Assembly: GCA_036186865.1 (NCBI GenBank)
Contig: AP025066.1
Span: forward strand, 10,557,999-10,621,998
Length of the DNA stretch: 64,000 nt
From: Eustoma russellianum
Taxonomy: Eukaryota > Streptophyta > Magnoliopsida > Gentianales > Gentianaceae
Direction: 5' to 3'
Below, one piece after another: positions 41,801 to 52,818 of this stretch. A program made the translations under genes and the position numbers. Position 1 is the first letter of the stretch. Each line of letters starts with the position of its first letter. The notes below the pieces were generated by a model. The model made no database searches. It had not been told where the DNA came from and saw only the letters and a list, made by a program, of their open reading frames with translations.

Positions 41801-43465
41801 TGCGTTTCAATCATATGCTAGAATATCACCAATTATCATTATGTAATAGTCGACAGCTGATGGAATCTTCCCTGACATCATCTTTCATGTAAGATAAAGG
41901 AAATGCATCAGCTGCTGGGCTCGATCATATGATAGAATCACCACCCCTTTCATGGTTGAGACTTCCCCAACAGTATTGAGTCGTTTCTGATACTTTCTTG
42001 GCATAATCTGACTCATTCGTGGTATTCTTACAAGAAGAATCAGTTTAACTCTAATACTGGGTACACATGTAACTTTCCTTGTTACGTGATTGATTAGCCT
42101 TTCTTATGCATTATGTGTTCTATCTGGGTAGTGAAGGTCTTGTAGGACTCTAGATATCCGACCATGTGATGTTTGCACTCATTATGGATTTGTTGTTGCG
42201 CGTCCTGAAAGGGCTTTTTCCAGCAGGTGAATTTTATGCTTTTTATCCAACATTTTCTTGAGTATTTATGTGTTTCTCCTGTCAATACTCTGGATTTGCA
42301 GAAACATTTGTCCGAGCAGATGGTGCATTTATTCCTTTTGCTGAGGACTTTGATGTATCTTATGTAACAACATCTGTAAAAGGAATTGGTGAGATTGGTG
42401 ATGTTCATATCATAGACTTGCAAGCTTCCATCAGTAGTCTCATCGGACGGCAAGTCGTGAAAGTTGGGCGGAGCTCTGGCTTGACTAGTGGGACAATTAT
42501 GGCATATGCTCTGGAGTACAATGATGAAAAAGGTATCTGTTTCTTTACTGATTTTCTTGTGGTTGGGGAGGACCAACAGACCTTTGACCTAGAAGGTGAC
42601 AGCGGTAGCCTCATTCTCTTAAAGTGTCCTAATGTTGAGAAACCTCGACCTATTGGGATCATCTGGGGTGGGACAGCAAACCGAGGTAGGTTGAAACTTA
42701 AGGTGGGTCAACCTCCTGAGAATTGGACCAGTGGAGTTGACTTAGGACGCCTTCTTGATCTCCTTGAACTTAATCTTGTCACATCCAGAGAAGCGCTTCA
42801 AGGTTTGATTTTGCTCTGTTTTCATTACACATACCATGCAGTAGTTCACTTTACCATATTTTTGGTCAGCATAAGTTGAAAGAACAGCTTGTATTGGACA
42901 AGATCAATACTATATGAAATGCTTGTTGTATTCATTGCCCCTTTTCTCAGTCCATTTGCTTGTCACAACATGGATTCTAAAAGTCTTACGTTCTCTTTTT
43001 TGAAGTTTTCTTAATGCCTACCTTGTTTGATTATAAACATTCCTTTCATCCTGAACAGCTGCATTGCAAAATCAGAGAAATGCATCAGGGCAAGGAATGG
43101 ATTCTACTGTGGGAGAGTCATCAGAGACTGAGCGGATTGCTTCAACGGATAAAACAGAGGAAATCATTGAGCCTCTTGATTTGAACATAGCTGATGGCGA
43201 ATTTCATCAGGGGAAAATTCAACCATTGTGGCACCATGAATTTAATATTGAGGGTGGTACTGAATCAGGTCCAAGCTTGGAGCAAGAATTCATTTCTAAG
43301 TTTATTGCAGACCGTCGAAGAAGTCAACGGCAGAATAAGGTGCTAAGGTCTCCCCCTGTGTTGACAAATTTTGATGAGCTTTCTATTTCTCTGCGGTTAG
43401 AGGATCCTGAACCTAAGAAAAGAAAGCAACTTGAACCCCCGGTGGACATTGGGAAATTGAAATAA
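38890..43465 (+). CDS. NAL1: NAL1-like trypsin-fold protein (NARROW LEAF 1 family)
   Basis: Five coding exons: 38890-39384, 39708-39851, 41183-41423, 42302-42802, 43059-43465. All have GT/AG borders and phases that join without a stop, giving 595 codons (rice NAL1 has 582). Residues are strongly family-like: ESNAAYFSWPTSRRLND near 65, GRLPKGQQASTLLELM, GFRIRQGVLTEIPAI. The serine-protease triad appears intact: His243 (TNRHVAVD), Asp300 (RADGAFIPF) and Ser394 (EGDSGS). The C-terminus has EAR-like repressor motifs (LDLNI 500-504, LSISLRL 568-574) and a basic PKKRK at 579-583, probably nuclear import. In rice, NAL1 affects leaf width, vein patterning and yield and promotes turnover of a TOPLESS-related corepressor. 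Here that role is by homology. It is the only intact host gene in the window. Confidence 0.92.
40351..40654. mobile_element. Stowaway-like MITE in the second intron of the NAL1-like gene
   Basis: About 304 bases flanked by TA (40349-40350 and 40655-40656). The ends are inverted: CCCCCTCCGTTCCAAAAATA at the left and ...AGGACAGAGGGAGCAT at the right, which reads ATGCTCCCTCTGTCCT on the other strand. This is the Stowaway (Tc1/mariner) terminal signature. It does not disturb the splice sites. Confidence 0.75.
41720..41942. repeat. tandem duplication of ~111 bp in the third intron
   Basis: Units 41720-41830 and 41831-41942 share ATTATCAT...CGACAGCTGATG...ATCATATG.TAGAAT.ATCACC with about 80 percent identity by eye. 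It is not coding. Confidence 0.7.
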
Positions 43466-45469
43466 AGCCAGTCATCTATTCTCTGTTTCCCAACTTGATA
43501 TTAGCTTTTCCCTACAAATTCTCTGCATCTTTGCCAAATTACGTCCGTACGCCTGGAATGTACAAATTCCAGGCTGTATGTACCCAAGTTTTGAAGTGTC
43601 AAGTAGAAGAAATTAAAAATCTAAACCTCCTAGAAGCACAGGATTTATTACTTTTTACTGTGTTTTCAAGAATGATGCTGAAGGTTCCATATGTACAATA
43701 TGTAAGAGAAATGCTGAGAAGGGAACTGTAAATGTTCATAATACTGAAAGAATAATACTAAAGTTACAATACAAGCATGCTTTGTCACTGGGACATCTGA
43801 AGTTGGTATTCTTCAGAACAACAACATTAGCCCATTGTCTTAGAGGTTCCTGTCTATGGCGGGGTATAGGGGATCGGATGTACGCAACCATACTCGTGTT
43901 AGGAACACACATAAGTTGTTTTCCGATGACCTATAATGAAAATTGCGCCAATGTGTGTCGATTAACTGCTATTTCACAATATAGCATGTCTAATTATTGC
44001 TTATATGTTATTCATAGTAGATACCCTTCTGCATTTGCGAGTCCATGGATGATCAGGTAACTAACTTGCAGCTGCTAAAAGTAGTGGTGGTTCCCGCTCC
44101 TGGTCCTTGTTCTATTCCATCTCTTATAACGTGACCACGAGGTTGGGCTAGGTCAGTAGCCTTTGGTTTACGTCCTCGAGTTCTAGGCAGTTAGTCCGTT
44201 GTGATAGGGCGTGTCATTCAAAGTTTATCTGACTAACGTCAAGTTTCGTCACATGTATACCCGCGTGTCAATTTAACCCAGTGCAGGGAATGTCCGATCA
44301 CTCTGTTTTAATCCAATTCATGGGAAACGAACGAGGTTGAGCGAACCTACCTAGGTTCGAGTTTGATTTGAGTATTTTCATCAGACTTGAGTCTGAGCTC
44401 AAGTTCTTAATGAACTTTAAATTTAGTTCGAGTTTGTTTCAGATAATTTTAAGAAAGGTTTGAGTTTGATTCATTAGCACGAATATAGCCCATGACTGGG
44501 CTTGACTCGTGAGTGCGAGTTTGGCACGAAATGTTTAAATTTTCATCATCCAATGTCAATAACATTAACAGGGCATCAAACATTCATCCATTCATTAAAT
44601 AAATGTTCTCTTCCACAACAGACCACAAAAAAAAAAAAAAAAAACTTAAAAGCAAGACTTATAAAAGTTTTAAATCGAAGTGCAGAAGAAAATGTTTGAA
44701 TGTCCATACAACAATCACAATTTTCGTTTTAACAATACTGGCCATATTAGTCATAATTTGAGATGGATCAATCATCAAAACTTTGTTTGTTATTGCAAAA
44801 GCCTGCTTCGGAAAAGTCTTCATCGTCGAAATTAGAGAAGAAAACAGCAGCAAAAACCTACATTACATAACACATTGATAAAGCTTTTAAGACGTATCCA
44901 AGAGATGACATATATTGCACATCGATATGGCACACTTAAAAGCAACAGACGCATCGAATTCGGTGGCAAGAGTACCTTTATCAAAAATGCATTGTCATAT
45001 ATTAGTAATAATGTAACAAAAACAACAGCAAAGTACTTGCAATAGCAAAAACCACGAAAACCATATGTGACCATTTTGAGTATTCTACTTGCTCTCTAGA
45101 CTCGTTTGTTATGTTCGCTAGAACTAAAGAGAAGAAAGGAGACAGTCCTACCAGCAAGTGTTTAAATACATATATTTGACAATTCATGAATCTCCGTTGT
45201 GCTCCAACCCGGTAGTACTTCGTATTAGTTAGCAAATGGCATTAACCTTCTCTCCTTCCATTCAACCTTTAAAGCAGGAATGCTTAAAATCAAAGGATGA
45301 CTGCAACCTTAAAACTTAACCTTTTCAAAATCAATCTTAAGACTGATTCCCAACAGCCAATAGGTAACATTCTTTGGTTTGATTTTCAGAAGCTAGTAGG
45401 ACAGAGCTAAGACCACATCTCATGGTTCAGGATCTCAAGTGCTCAACAAAGCAATCACTATCTGTGTAG
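43466..45469. other. 3' UTR of the NAL1-like gene, then intergenic sequence
   Basis: The first 200-300 bases after the stop are probably 3' UTR (AATAAT-like signals near 43750). Beyond about 44050 no gene is supported. An A run at 44627-44644 may be the tail of a retroposed sequence. Minus-strand frames at 44832-45235 show no recognisable domain. Confidence 0.45.
44627..44644 (+). repeat. A18 run
   Basis: A homopolymer of 18 A with no identified body upstream. It is possibly the tail of an old retroposon. Confidence 0.6.
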
Positions 45470-45697
45470 CGACCCGTTCCGAGCCCTAGTGCTCGAAACG
45501 ATTCATTCGCCGTAATACAAAGCGTCGATACCAAATCAAATACATGTCAGCAAAATGACGTAGACTGATGTCAGCGGAAGTCATAAACTTAAAACCATTA
45601 AAATAATCCTCAATCGTCAATATATAAATCTAGCCAAAAGTCTCAACATAAATGACATAAATGATCTCCTCGTAAAATCCTCGAATCACCGATAACC

Positions 45698-45745
45698 CTA
45701 CTCAGACTCGTCCTCGACGTATACTAGATCATATCCCTGATTCTC
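45698..45745 (-). other. short acidic open frame in the L3-type LTR
   Basis: On the minus strand, after GTGTAG, a frame reads ENQGYDLVYVEDESE then TAG. The YVEDE core matches the short frames in the LTRs at 22942 and 52759. Confidence 0.4.
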
Positions 45746-46229
45746 TACACAACACCAACAACGCATAGCATAAGCCACAAAACATCGTCCACTAAGTAGT
45801 CTGTCTCTACCCACTATGAGATCATACACGAGAAAACAAGTGTAAATACATAGTTAAATGATTTATGTAAATATCGAGTTTTCTATTCGTAAATGAATTA
45901 CTATAATACCCTTATAGTCAAACAACCATCAAAGTCAACAATATCGATCATCCACTCAGTATCCAATCAAGTGCAATCAAAGTCAAATTCAATGATGCAA
46001 GGTTACCAAAATTGATGAATGCAAAGTTCAAAATCAAAGTCCATTCCCAAGTTCCAAAATTCTAATTTTCAATTTAAAAATCCAAATTTGATTCCAAATC
46101 GGTACAAATTCCAATATCCAAATTTGATTCCAAATCGGTACAATTCTAAATTTCCAAAATTTCCAAAACCAAGTTCAATGCAATGGCTATAGCACTTTCT
46201 TTACAAGTGACTTATACCGGAAGACCTAT

Positions 46230-46365
46230 GAATTGATCACCCCGATAGTCAATATGCATAGGCACTCTATCGAAATAGCCAATATGCCTAGACGCTCTAA
46301 TTGGCGATCAATATGTCCGAGCGCTCTATCGAAATAGCCAATATGCTCGGAAGCCTCTTTGTTTT
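46230..46365. repeat. spaced repeats with CAATATG core
   Basis: Four copies of a 30-40 base unit: (G)TCAATATGCATAGGCACTC, GCCAATATGCCTAGACGCTC, ATCAATATGTCCGAGCGCTC and GCCAATATGCTCGGAAGCCTC. The L3 LTR at 20452-20580 has the same type of unit in the other orientation. Confidence 0.65.
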
Positions 46366-47820
46366 GGATTAATCCAGCTTAACGATATATTTTCCTTGTA
46401 AGGGTGAATTTTGCAAAATACAATGCACAATTTTCTAAAACAATTACAAAATCATTTCCAATATACCAAATTTTTCCAAAACAATTCCAAATATTTTTAA
46501 TCATCAAAATATTCCCAAGTATCAAAATGTTCCTAACTCCCGTGTATCTATACATATATATGCCCACGCCTATACATGTGCATATACACATATATGTACA
46601 CATACATCTCTCAATTCAAAATCTATTTCTTACCCTACAAATTCGACTATTAGCTTACCAAAATCATTTCTTAACTTAACACGAAATCGACGGTCCAAAT
46701 TTTCTTCTTTCCTATTTTCTTTCTCTTTTCCTTCACTAGCCCGCGGCTTAGCCTTGTGTTCAGCCGTAGCCCTTCCTGCGGTCCTGCCAGTCTACTCCTC
46801 CCTTAACCCGCGGCCCTGCATCGGCCCGCCACCATATCTCCCTTTTTCTCCCACAATCCACTTTTCTCCCAACTCACCCCTCCTCCTACCCCTCACACTC
46901 GCTCTCCCTCACTGCCCCCGCCAGAGCCTATTCCCTCACGCCATGTGGAAACACCCGTTTCTTCTATATTTTAGACCTTAGTTCCATGGAACAATATGCC
47001 TTGGCCAGCCCCCTCCCCATCTCCCAAAACCCTAATTCCACTCACCCCACTTTCTACCCCTCGGTCTCCTTCCAAAACACACAACACCCATATTTTCACT
47101 CACCAAATACCACAAACAGCATGTACAATTCACGCCTAACACACTGCACCTATGCACACGCCTCACGCACCTCACACAATGCCCACACGCCACCACCACG
47201 CCGGCATTTGTGGCTCACGCGCCGCCACTGGCGCCGCCGTCTTCCACCAAAATGTAGCCTAAATAATTTCTAACATTATTCCATCCTTAAATCATACAAA
47301 ATCTCAACTTATTCCACCATCAAATTCATTTGAAATCCATATTCACACAATTCCACACACACATAACCATACACATAACATAGGTTAAAAATCATATATA
47401 TATGAAAAATCATACAAACACCTACACCAAACATCAGTCTCGACCGAAGCCAAAACAAATAAAATACATAAATTTTTTTTGGCCTATATTCCATAAAATA
47501 CACAACTTGCATCTATATATAATATACATACATACTCGTCCATACATTCATACATATATACATCCATCTATGCAATCAATTATACACATGCATGATCCTC
47601 CCGTCCATACAAAAATATAATTATGTGTTTCGTAACTTCATAACGAATACAGAAAGGTACTTACCTCTACACGTATATACTACACTGAATTGGTCAACTT
47701 AGGGTTTATTGGAGAAAAATCTCACTTTTCTTCCTCCTAGAGGTGGCGTCCGAATAGCTTATGGTGGGGATGGGTGTGGCCGATTTCTTTATGTGTGTGA
47801 GATGGATAAGGTCAGGTTAG

Positions 47821-47844
47821 GTGTGTCTGTGTGTGTGTGTGTGT

Positions 47845-47902
<58 letters not shown>

Positions 47903-47903
47903 T
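47821..47903. repeat. compound microsatellite (GT)n(AT)n(GT)n
   Basis: About 26 bases of mostly GT, then a TA block of about 30 bases, then about 22 bases of GT. It lies at the junction of the L3 LTR and the LINE. Frames across it are artefacts. Confidence 0.9.
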
Positions 47904-48051
47904 TGTGTATTCTTTGGCGACATCTGGCGATCGGTGGAGTCGTGATGACTCCCGCCGCTGCTGCGCTTCCACCACCATTGCTGCTGATTTTCTCCTCCTT
48001 GCTATCTCCATTCCTCACTAATATTTCAGTTTTCGGCTTCTGCGATCTCCT

Positions 48052-48980
48052 ATGGACCCTTCGGCGGCAGTGCCACCATTATCCTCTAAATCACAGCCTG
48101 CTTCGGATCATCCATGTTCATACGCCTCGTTATTCTCTTCTTCACCCGCTCCATCGGCCTCTCTAAAGCAGATTCAAAAGTATAAGGGCAGCATGCTGAT
48201 CACATTCACATATGAAGAAATATCTCCGTTAGCGGCACCCTATCAGTTCACATTGGTAGGCATGTTTTGGTATGGACTCCCCCTATGGCCATGATACGCT
48301 GGGTGATTGACCGTATTGGATTCTCTGGTACGGTCAAAATTGGTCTCCTTGATGCTACCCATGTCCTAATTCATTTTGATCAGGAAAAGGATTATTTGCG
48401 CTGTTTCTCATGTCAGAGTTGGACCATTGCTGGTAAACACATGCGCATTACAAAGTGGACGCCTGACTATGATCCTACAAGTGAGGTTCCAATCGCACCG
48501 GCATGGGTATCCCTGCCAGGATTGCCTGTTCATTTTCATCAGCGTCAGGCGCTTTTTCAAATCGGTTGCATGCTGGGTACCCCCATGAAGCTTGACACCG
48601 CCACTTCCCGGTTCTACAGCCATCGGTAGCGCGACTTTGCATGGAGATTGATGTCTCTAAGGAGCTTCTCACACGCATCTTCATTCAAGGATCCTCTCGT
48701 TTAATTCAACACATGTTGTTTATGAGGATCTTCCCTCCTACTGTTCGACTTGTTATCGTTTGGGACATGCAGTGGCTGATTGTGGCAAGTCTGAGATGCC
48801 GGAGAAGTAGGCACTTGACATTGCACATGCTGTGCAGTCTTCTCGGCCTGTGCGTGAAGCTAAGGAAAATTGTCAACGATGGACACCTAAAAAGCCTCAG
48901 CCATGACCTTCGGCTGAGCAGCCCGTAGTGACTGCGCCGCTTCTAGATCCTCCTTCTGAGGCAGCCCATATTCTCTAGGA
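48052..48980 (+). pseudogene. LINE ORF1 (RNA-binding, DUF4283-like)
   Basis: The nucleic-acid-binding protein of the LINE starts at ATG 48052 with a Ser/Pro-rich head. It continues after a frame change at about 48260 in the frame to 48629 (WTPPMAMIRWVIDRIG, LIHFDQEKDYLRC, AWVSLPGLPVHF), which resembles plant DUF4283 proteins. After a further frame change comes YCSTCYRLGHAVADC (about 48740-48790), a CCHC knuckle. The two frame changes and later stops make it a pseudogene. Confidence 0.75.
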
Positions 48981-51900
48981 CGGACCATCTCGCTCAGCTA
49001 TTCCTTCTCCGGACATGGGGCATCCTACCTCGGTTTCATATGCGCATGCTATATCCTGGCTTTGTGGTGTTGATGATAGTATGGTAAGTGATTTGCATGC
49101 TCAGACTGAAGCTTATTCTATATCTGATGGTGAGCTCGATATCGGTACTCGCTCAAGACATTCTATACAGGATGACCCAGATGCGGCTATATTGGATTTC
49201 ATTTGTAATATGTTCAAGCATTTATATTTGACAATATGGTTCAGGCTCCTATGGCAGGCAATTTATCACATCCGACCACCCCTCCTGCTCTAGGGGTCCG
49301 AGAGGATTTCCGGAAGGCACTCCATTCTTCTTCACCATGTTTTACTCGTTTGTGTGCAGCCCACGTCTCGCATTCCTTTGACTTTCTATCACAATGAAGT
49401 TTATGATATGGAATGTTCGAGGTATTCGTACCTCTGTTGATCGTGTATTATCTTTGGTTCGTCGGTATCATCTACATCTACTTTTTATTATTGAGCCAAA
49501 GGCACGTGTTTCATCTTTGGTGTCTTATCGTCTTTCATTCGATTTCTCTCAAGCTGTATCTGTATGTGATGATCATATTTGGGTCTTCTGGCGTGTTTCC
49601 ATATTTTCGTTGGAGGGTGATCAGAGAGGTATTATTGTAACCCTCCCAAGTATAACAGTGATATTGCATTTAGTATAAAATATGTGATGACCACAAAAGG
49701 AATTTTATTAACAGTAAAACTATGTTGTGCGCATTTTAAAGGTTTATTTATTTAAATAACCTTTTCTAAAGCATTATAGAAGAAACAATAATAATAACAA
49801 AATAAATAGCATTAGGGCATCCTAGGGGAAGGAAAAGTGACCAAAATGCCCTAAGGTGGCCGGCCACTTTTCCCTCCAAAAGCCCTAAAATATCTTCAAA
49901 AATCTAGAAGTCTCCTTAGACAAAAAGCTTACACAAGCCACCCTAGTTATTACCCTCTTTCTATGCATGCAAAATGGTGTCATCATTGTGTCCTCCATCC
50001 TCCATTAAATCCGGCCATTTCCCTTCCCTTGAAGGCTAGGTAAATTCAAGACTACTCATAACGCATCCAACCATCTTCCTAATACTTCCTACCTCTTCAA
50101 CTACCATTCACCATCACACAAAGCCCCAAGTTTTCGACCATTAGAGGAAGTGCAAGCTATCTCAAGACTAGAACACTAATTCCAATCCTTCTAAGGCATG
50201 TTAACCAATTATAGTTAGATCTTATATCCCTTTAAGATTTGTATCAAGTATAACTCACCCCTTGTAACCCTCCAAGCATCTCAAATTTTGGCCATAGAGG
50301 AGCACCAAGGGACAACTCAACCGAGCCATTTCAAGAACCAGTCTATCATTATCTAAGGTAAGAACCTAAGCTCTTTATGTAATCTCATTTCTCCAAGGTT
50401 TAAAAATTAATTGAATCATTTTCTCCTCCCTATCCCTCTAATGCGAAGGCCACCATTATCACCACAGGGGGAATTCTCAAACTCATAAGGTAAAAGAGCT
50501 TCTAGGAGGCTTGGATCATCAAGCAACTCCGATAGGTAAGAATTTTACAACTCTAAGTCCTATCTCCTTCCTCTAAGGTTCTTATTCACCCCTTCCTATG
50601 CATAAAAACCGTTTGCTCCAAATAGGTAGAAGAGGGTGGTTCTCAAAGCTCTAAAGGAGACCAAGTTCTCAAAGGTTTCAACTTTATACAACAAAGGCAA
50701 GTATCCTTTTATTTTTCTTGAAATATTGAGGAGCCATGGATAAGAGGTTTTAGTATGTTTAAGGCCCTAATCATGTTTGTATTAAGATCATGTTCCCTAT
50801 GAACCATGCTGGAAATTTTCGGCCTAGGTCACTTGAAGAGTTTGTGACGCATGAAAAATGAACATAGAGAGATGTTTTGTGTTTAGGATAAAGACTAATA
50901 CCATGAGGTAAAATAAATAGGAAATCCAAGGACTCCCCTACCCTAACCCACGGTTTTGAGCGACCTTGAAGGTGTAGTTTGTCTCTCCACCAACAAGCCA
51001 CTAGAATGACTAAAATAGTATTAGGATGGTTAAGTAACTTGATTATTGAAAGATTAGGGGCTGTCCTTAGCGTGTCTTTATTCTTGACTATGAATAACTA
51101 AGGGATTACTTTATGCCTATGAAGACAAGCTTAGAAAGTCACTAATTAAATGTATGACTTACTTGAGGAATGAAATACATGATAAGATATGCAAAGAAGG
51201 CATTTAGAAGGTGCAAATCCCTCTCATACCTCTCGGCCTTGAAGAGGAAAGTCAATGAAATAATGGATTAAATTGTTATGCCTACTAAGATGATTTAAAG
51301 GTCATTATGATGCTAATATTTTCTTATAAATGAGAATTAAGAGGTTGTTTTGACTCATGATTAAATTTGCTAAGTTGTGGGACCATAAGTTATCTCTTAT
51401 GTTAATATAGTCACTAAAGTGGGGTTGTTTTGTATGTTTTGCTATATATGACTCATTTGAGTAATTTCTAACACCTTGGTTATGTTTGTTGAAGCTCATA
51501 AAGATGTGCTTGAAGGTATAGCCATTAGAAATGGATAGATAGCTCAAGGAGAAGCTTGGCATCACTAAAACAAAGTTGCTAAATTTGTTGGTTCGCCGTG
51601 TGAAATTATGGTGGCATGGCTGAATGTATGCATGGGTAAAATGGTAAAAGAGAAGGTTCAAGGCTGTCTAAAATTGAATATTAGGATGTTTAGGGGCTGT
51701 TGAGAGTAAATGGGGGTCATAAAAGCTGAATTAGGGTGCCACAAAGGCATAGAAACCGAAGCAGGAGCTGTTTCCGTATTTTGGTGCAAATACTCCGCAA
51801 TTGGACCTCTAGGTCCGTCCAATAACGCGTATTATTCACGGTTAAATAATAACAGATTTAAATAAACCAATTTATACAGGATCTTGGTGAAATGAACCTG

Positions 51901-52144
51901 TTTAGGGATCGAAACAAAAAATAGAGCGTTACGACACAATGATGAAATTTTCAGCTTCGCAGAATAAATAAGTAATGAATCGTAATCGTTATAAGAATGA
52001 TCTTAAGGATGTTTGGATCATGGAAATCTCATCACATACTGCATTATGTATCGTGTGTATGTCATGTCATTTTTAAAAGGGTAAAGTTTCTCTTTTTAAG
52101 AAAAATAAAACAATTTTAAAAACCCGTATCAAACGATTTGTCTT

Positions 52145-52330
52145 TACGCTTGATTCCGGTATATGTTCTGTTCTGGACTCGATATCAAGGTATATGTTCT
52201 GTTCTAGAGCCATATGAGGTATTATTCTATTCTGGACCCAAGCGCAACATCATATTATGGTAGCCGATGTATTGTTCTGTTCTGGACTCATATGGGGTAT
52301 TATTCTGTTCTAGACATGATATCGAGGTAT
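52145..52330 (+). repeat. TGTTCTGTTCTGGAC repeats
   Basis: Five imperfect units of about 35-45 bases built on (T)ATTCTGTTCTGGAC followed by a CATATG/GATATC-type word and GAGGTAT. They occupy the same relative place as the GGTATAAA array in the gypsy II LTR. Confidence 0.65.
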
Positions 52331-52758
52331 TTTTTGGGACCCATACGTAACATAGGTTAGGAGGGAGACGGGGTACTATTTTGAGAAAGTAAAGGCCATG
52401 GCTTAATGTTTATGTTCTGTTCTATTCTGTTACGTTCTGTATCGTCTTGTTCCATTATGTTCTGCCTTGCATCATTTTGTCTTGTTATCTTGTGCATCTC
52501 ATCTGCATGACATTATTTCCCTTGTAAAAATAAAGTAAGACCGCAAAAAATAGTAGGAAATTTATATACAAAAAGTGTAACTGTAAGTTAGGATATCAAG
52601 GGAAACCGATAAAGGATTGATTCAACAGGTAAGTAATTATGTTTAAATCCCATTACTGTATTGCTAAAATTTCTTATTTATTGTTTAGATGTGTTTTGGT
52701 AGAATAGAGGGTTACTTGCTGGGTGATTTATCACTCATTCCTTATTTATCATTTTTCA

Positions 52759-52818
52759 GAGCCCCAAGAGCCTGAGATAGAGTATGTCGAGGATGAGCCG
52801 CAGATGCCTTACCCTTGA
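52759..52818 (+). other. short acidic open frame in the solo LTR
   Basis: Directly after ATTTTTCAG a frame reads EPQEPEIEYVEDEPQMPYP then TGA. It shares the (Y/F)VED core and position with the gypsy II frame at 22942. Confidence 0.45.

Larger units (their letters stand above)
45475..47900 (-). repeat. L3-type LTR, distal part of the gypsy III 3' LTR
   Basis: Its left end, TGTAGCGACCCGTTCCGAGC, is the reverse complement of the LTR end at 34419. It shares with 20090-20801 the repeats around CATATTGAC (46230-46365 here, minus strand) and the GGCAGGACCG block. The LTR start (TGTTGTACCCC on the minus strand) lies at 56291, beyond the LINE. Together they give an LTR of about 2.6 kb. The right border is blurred by a microsatellite. 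Confidence 0.6.

Noticed and set aside
44832..45235. Two minus-strand frames with hydrophobic segments
   Set aside because: Short, overlapping, no family resemblance, in AT-rich sequence where such frames arise by chance.
46404..48166. Several frames of 60-110 codons across CA-rich and GT/AT repeats
   Set aside because: Low-complexity translations of microsatellites and LTR sequence.
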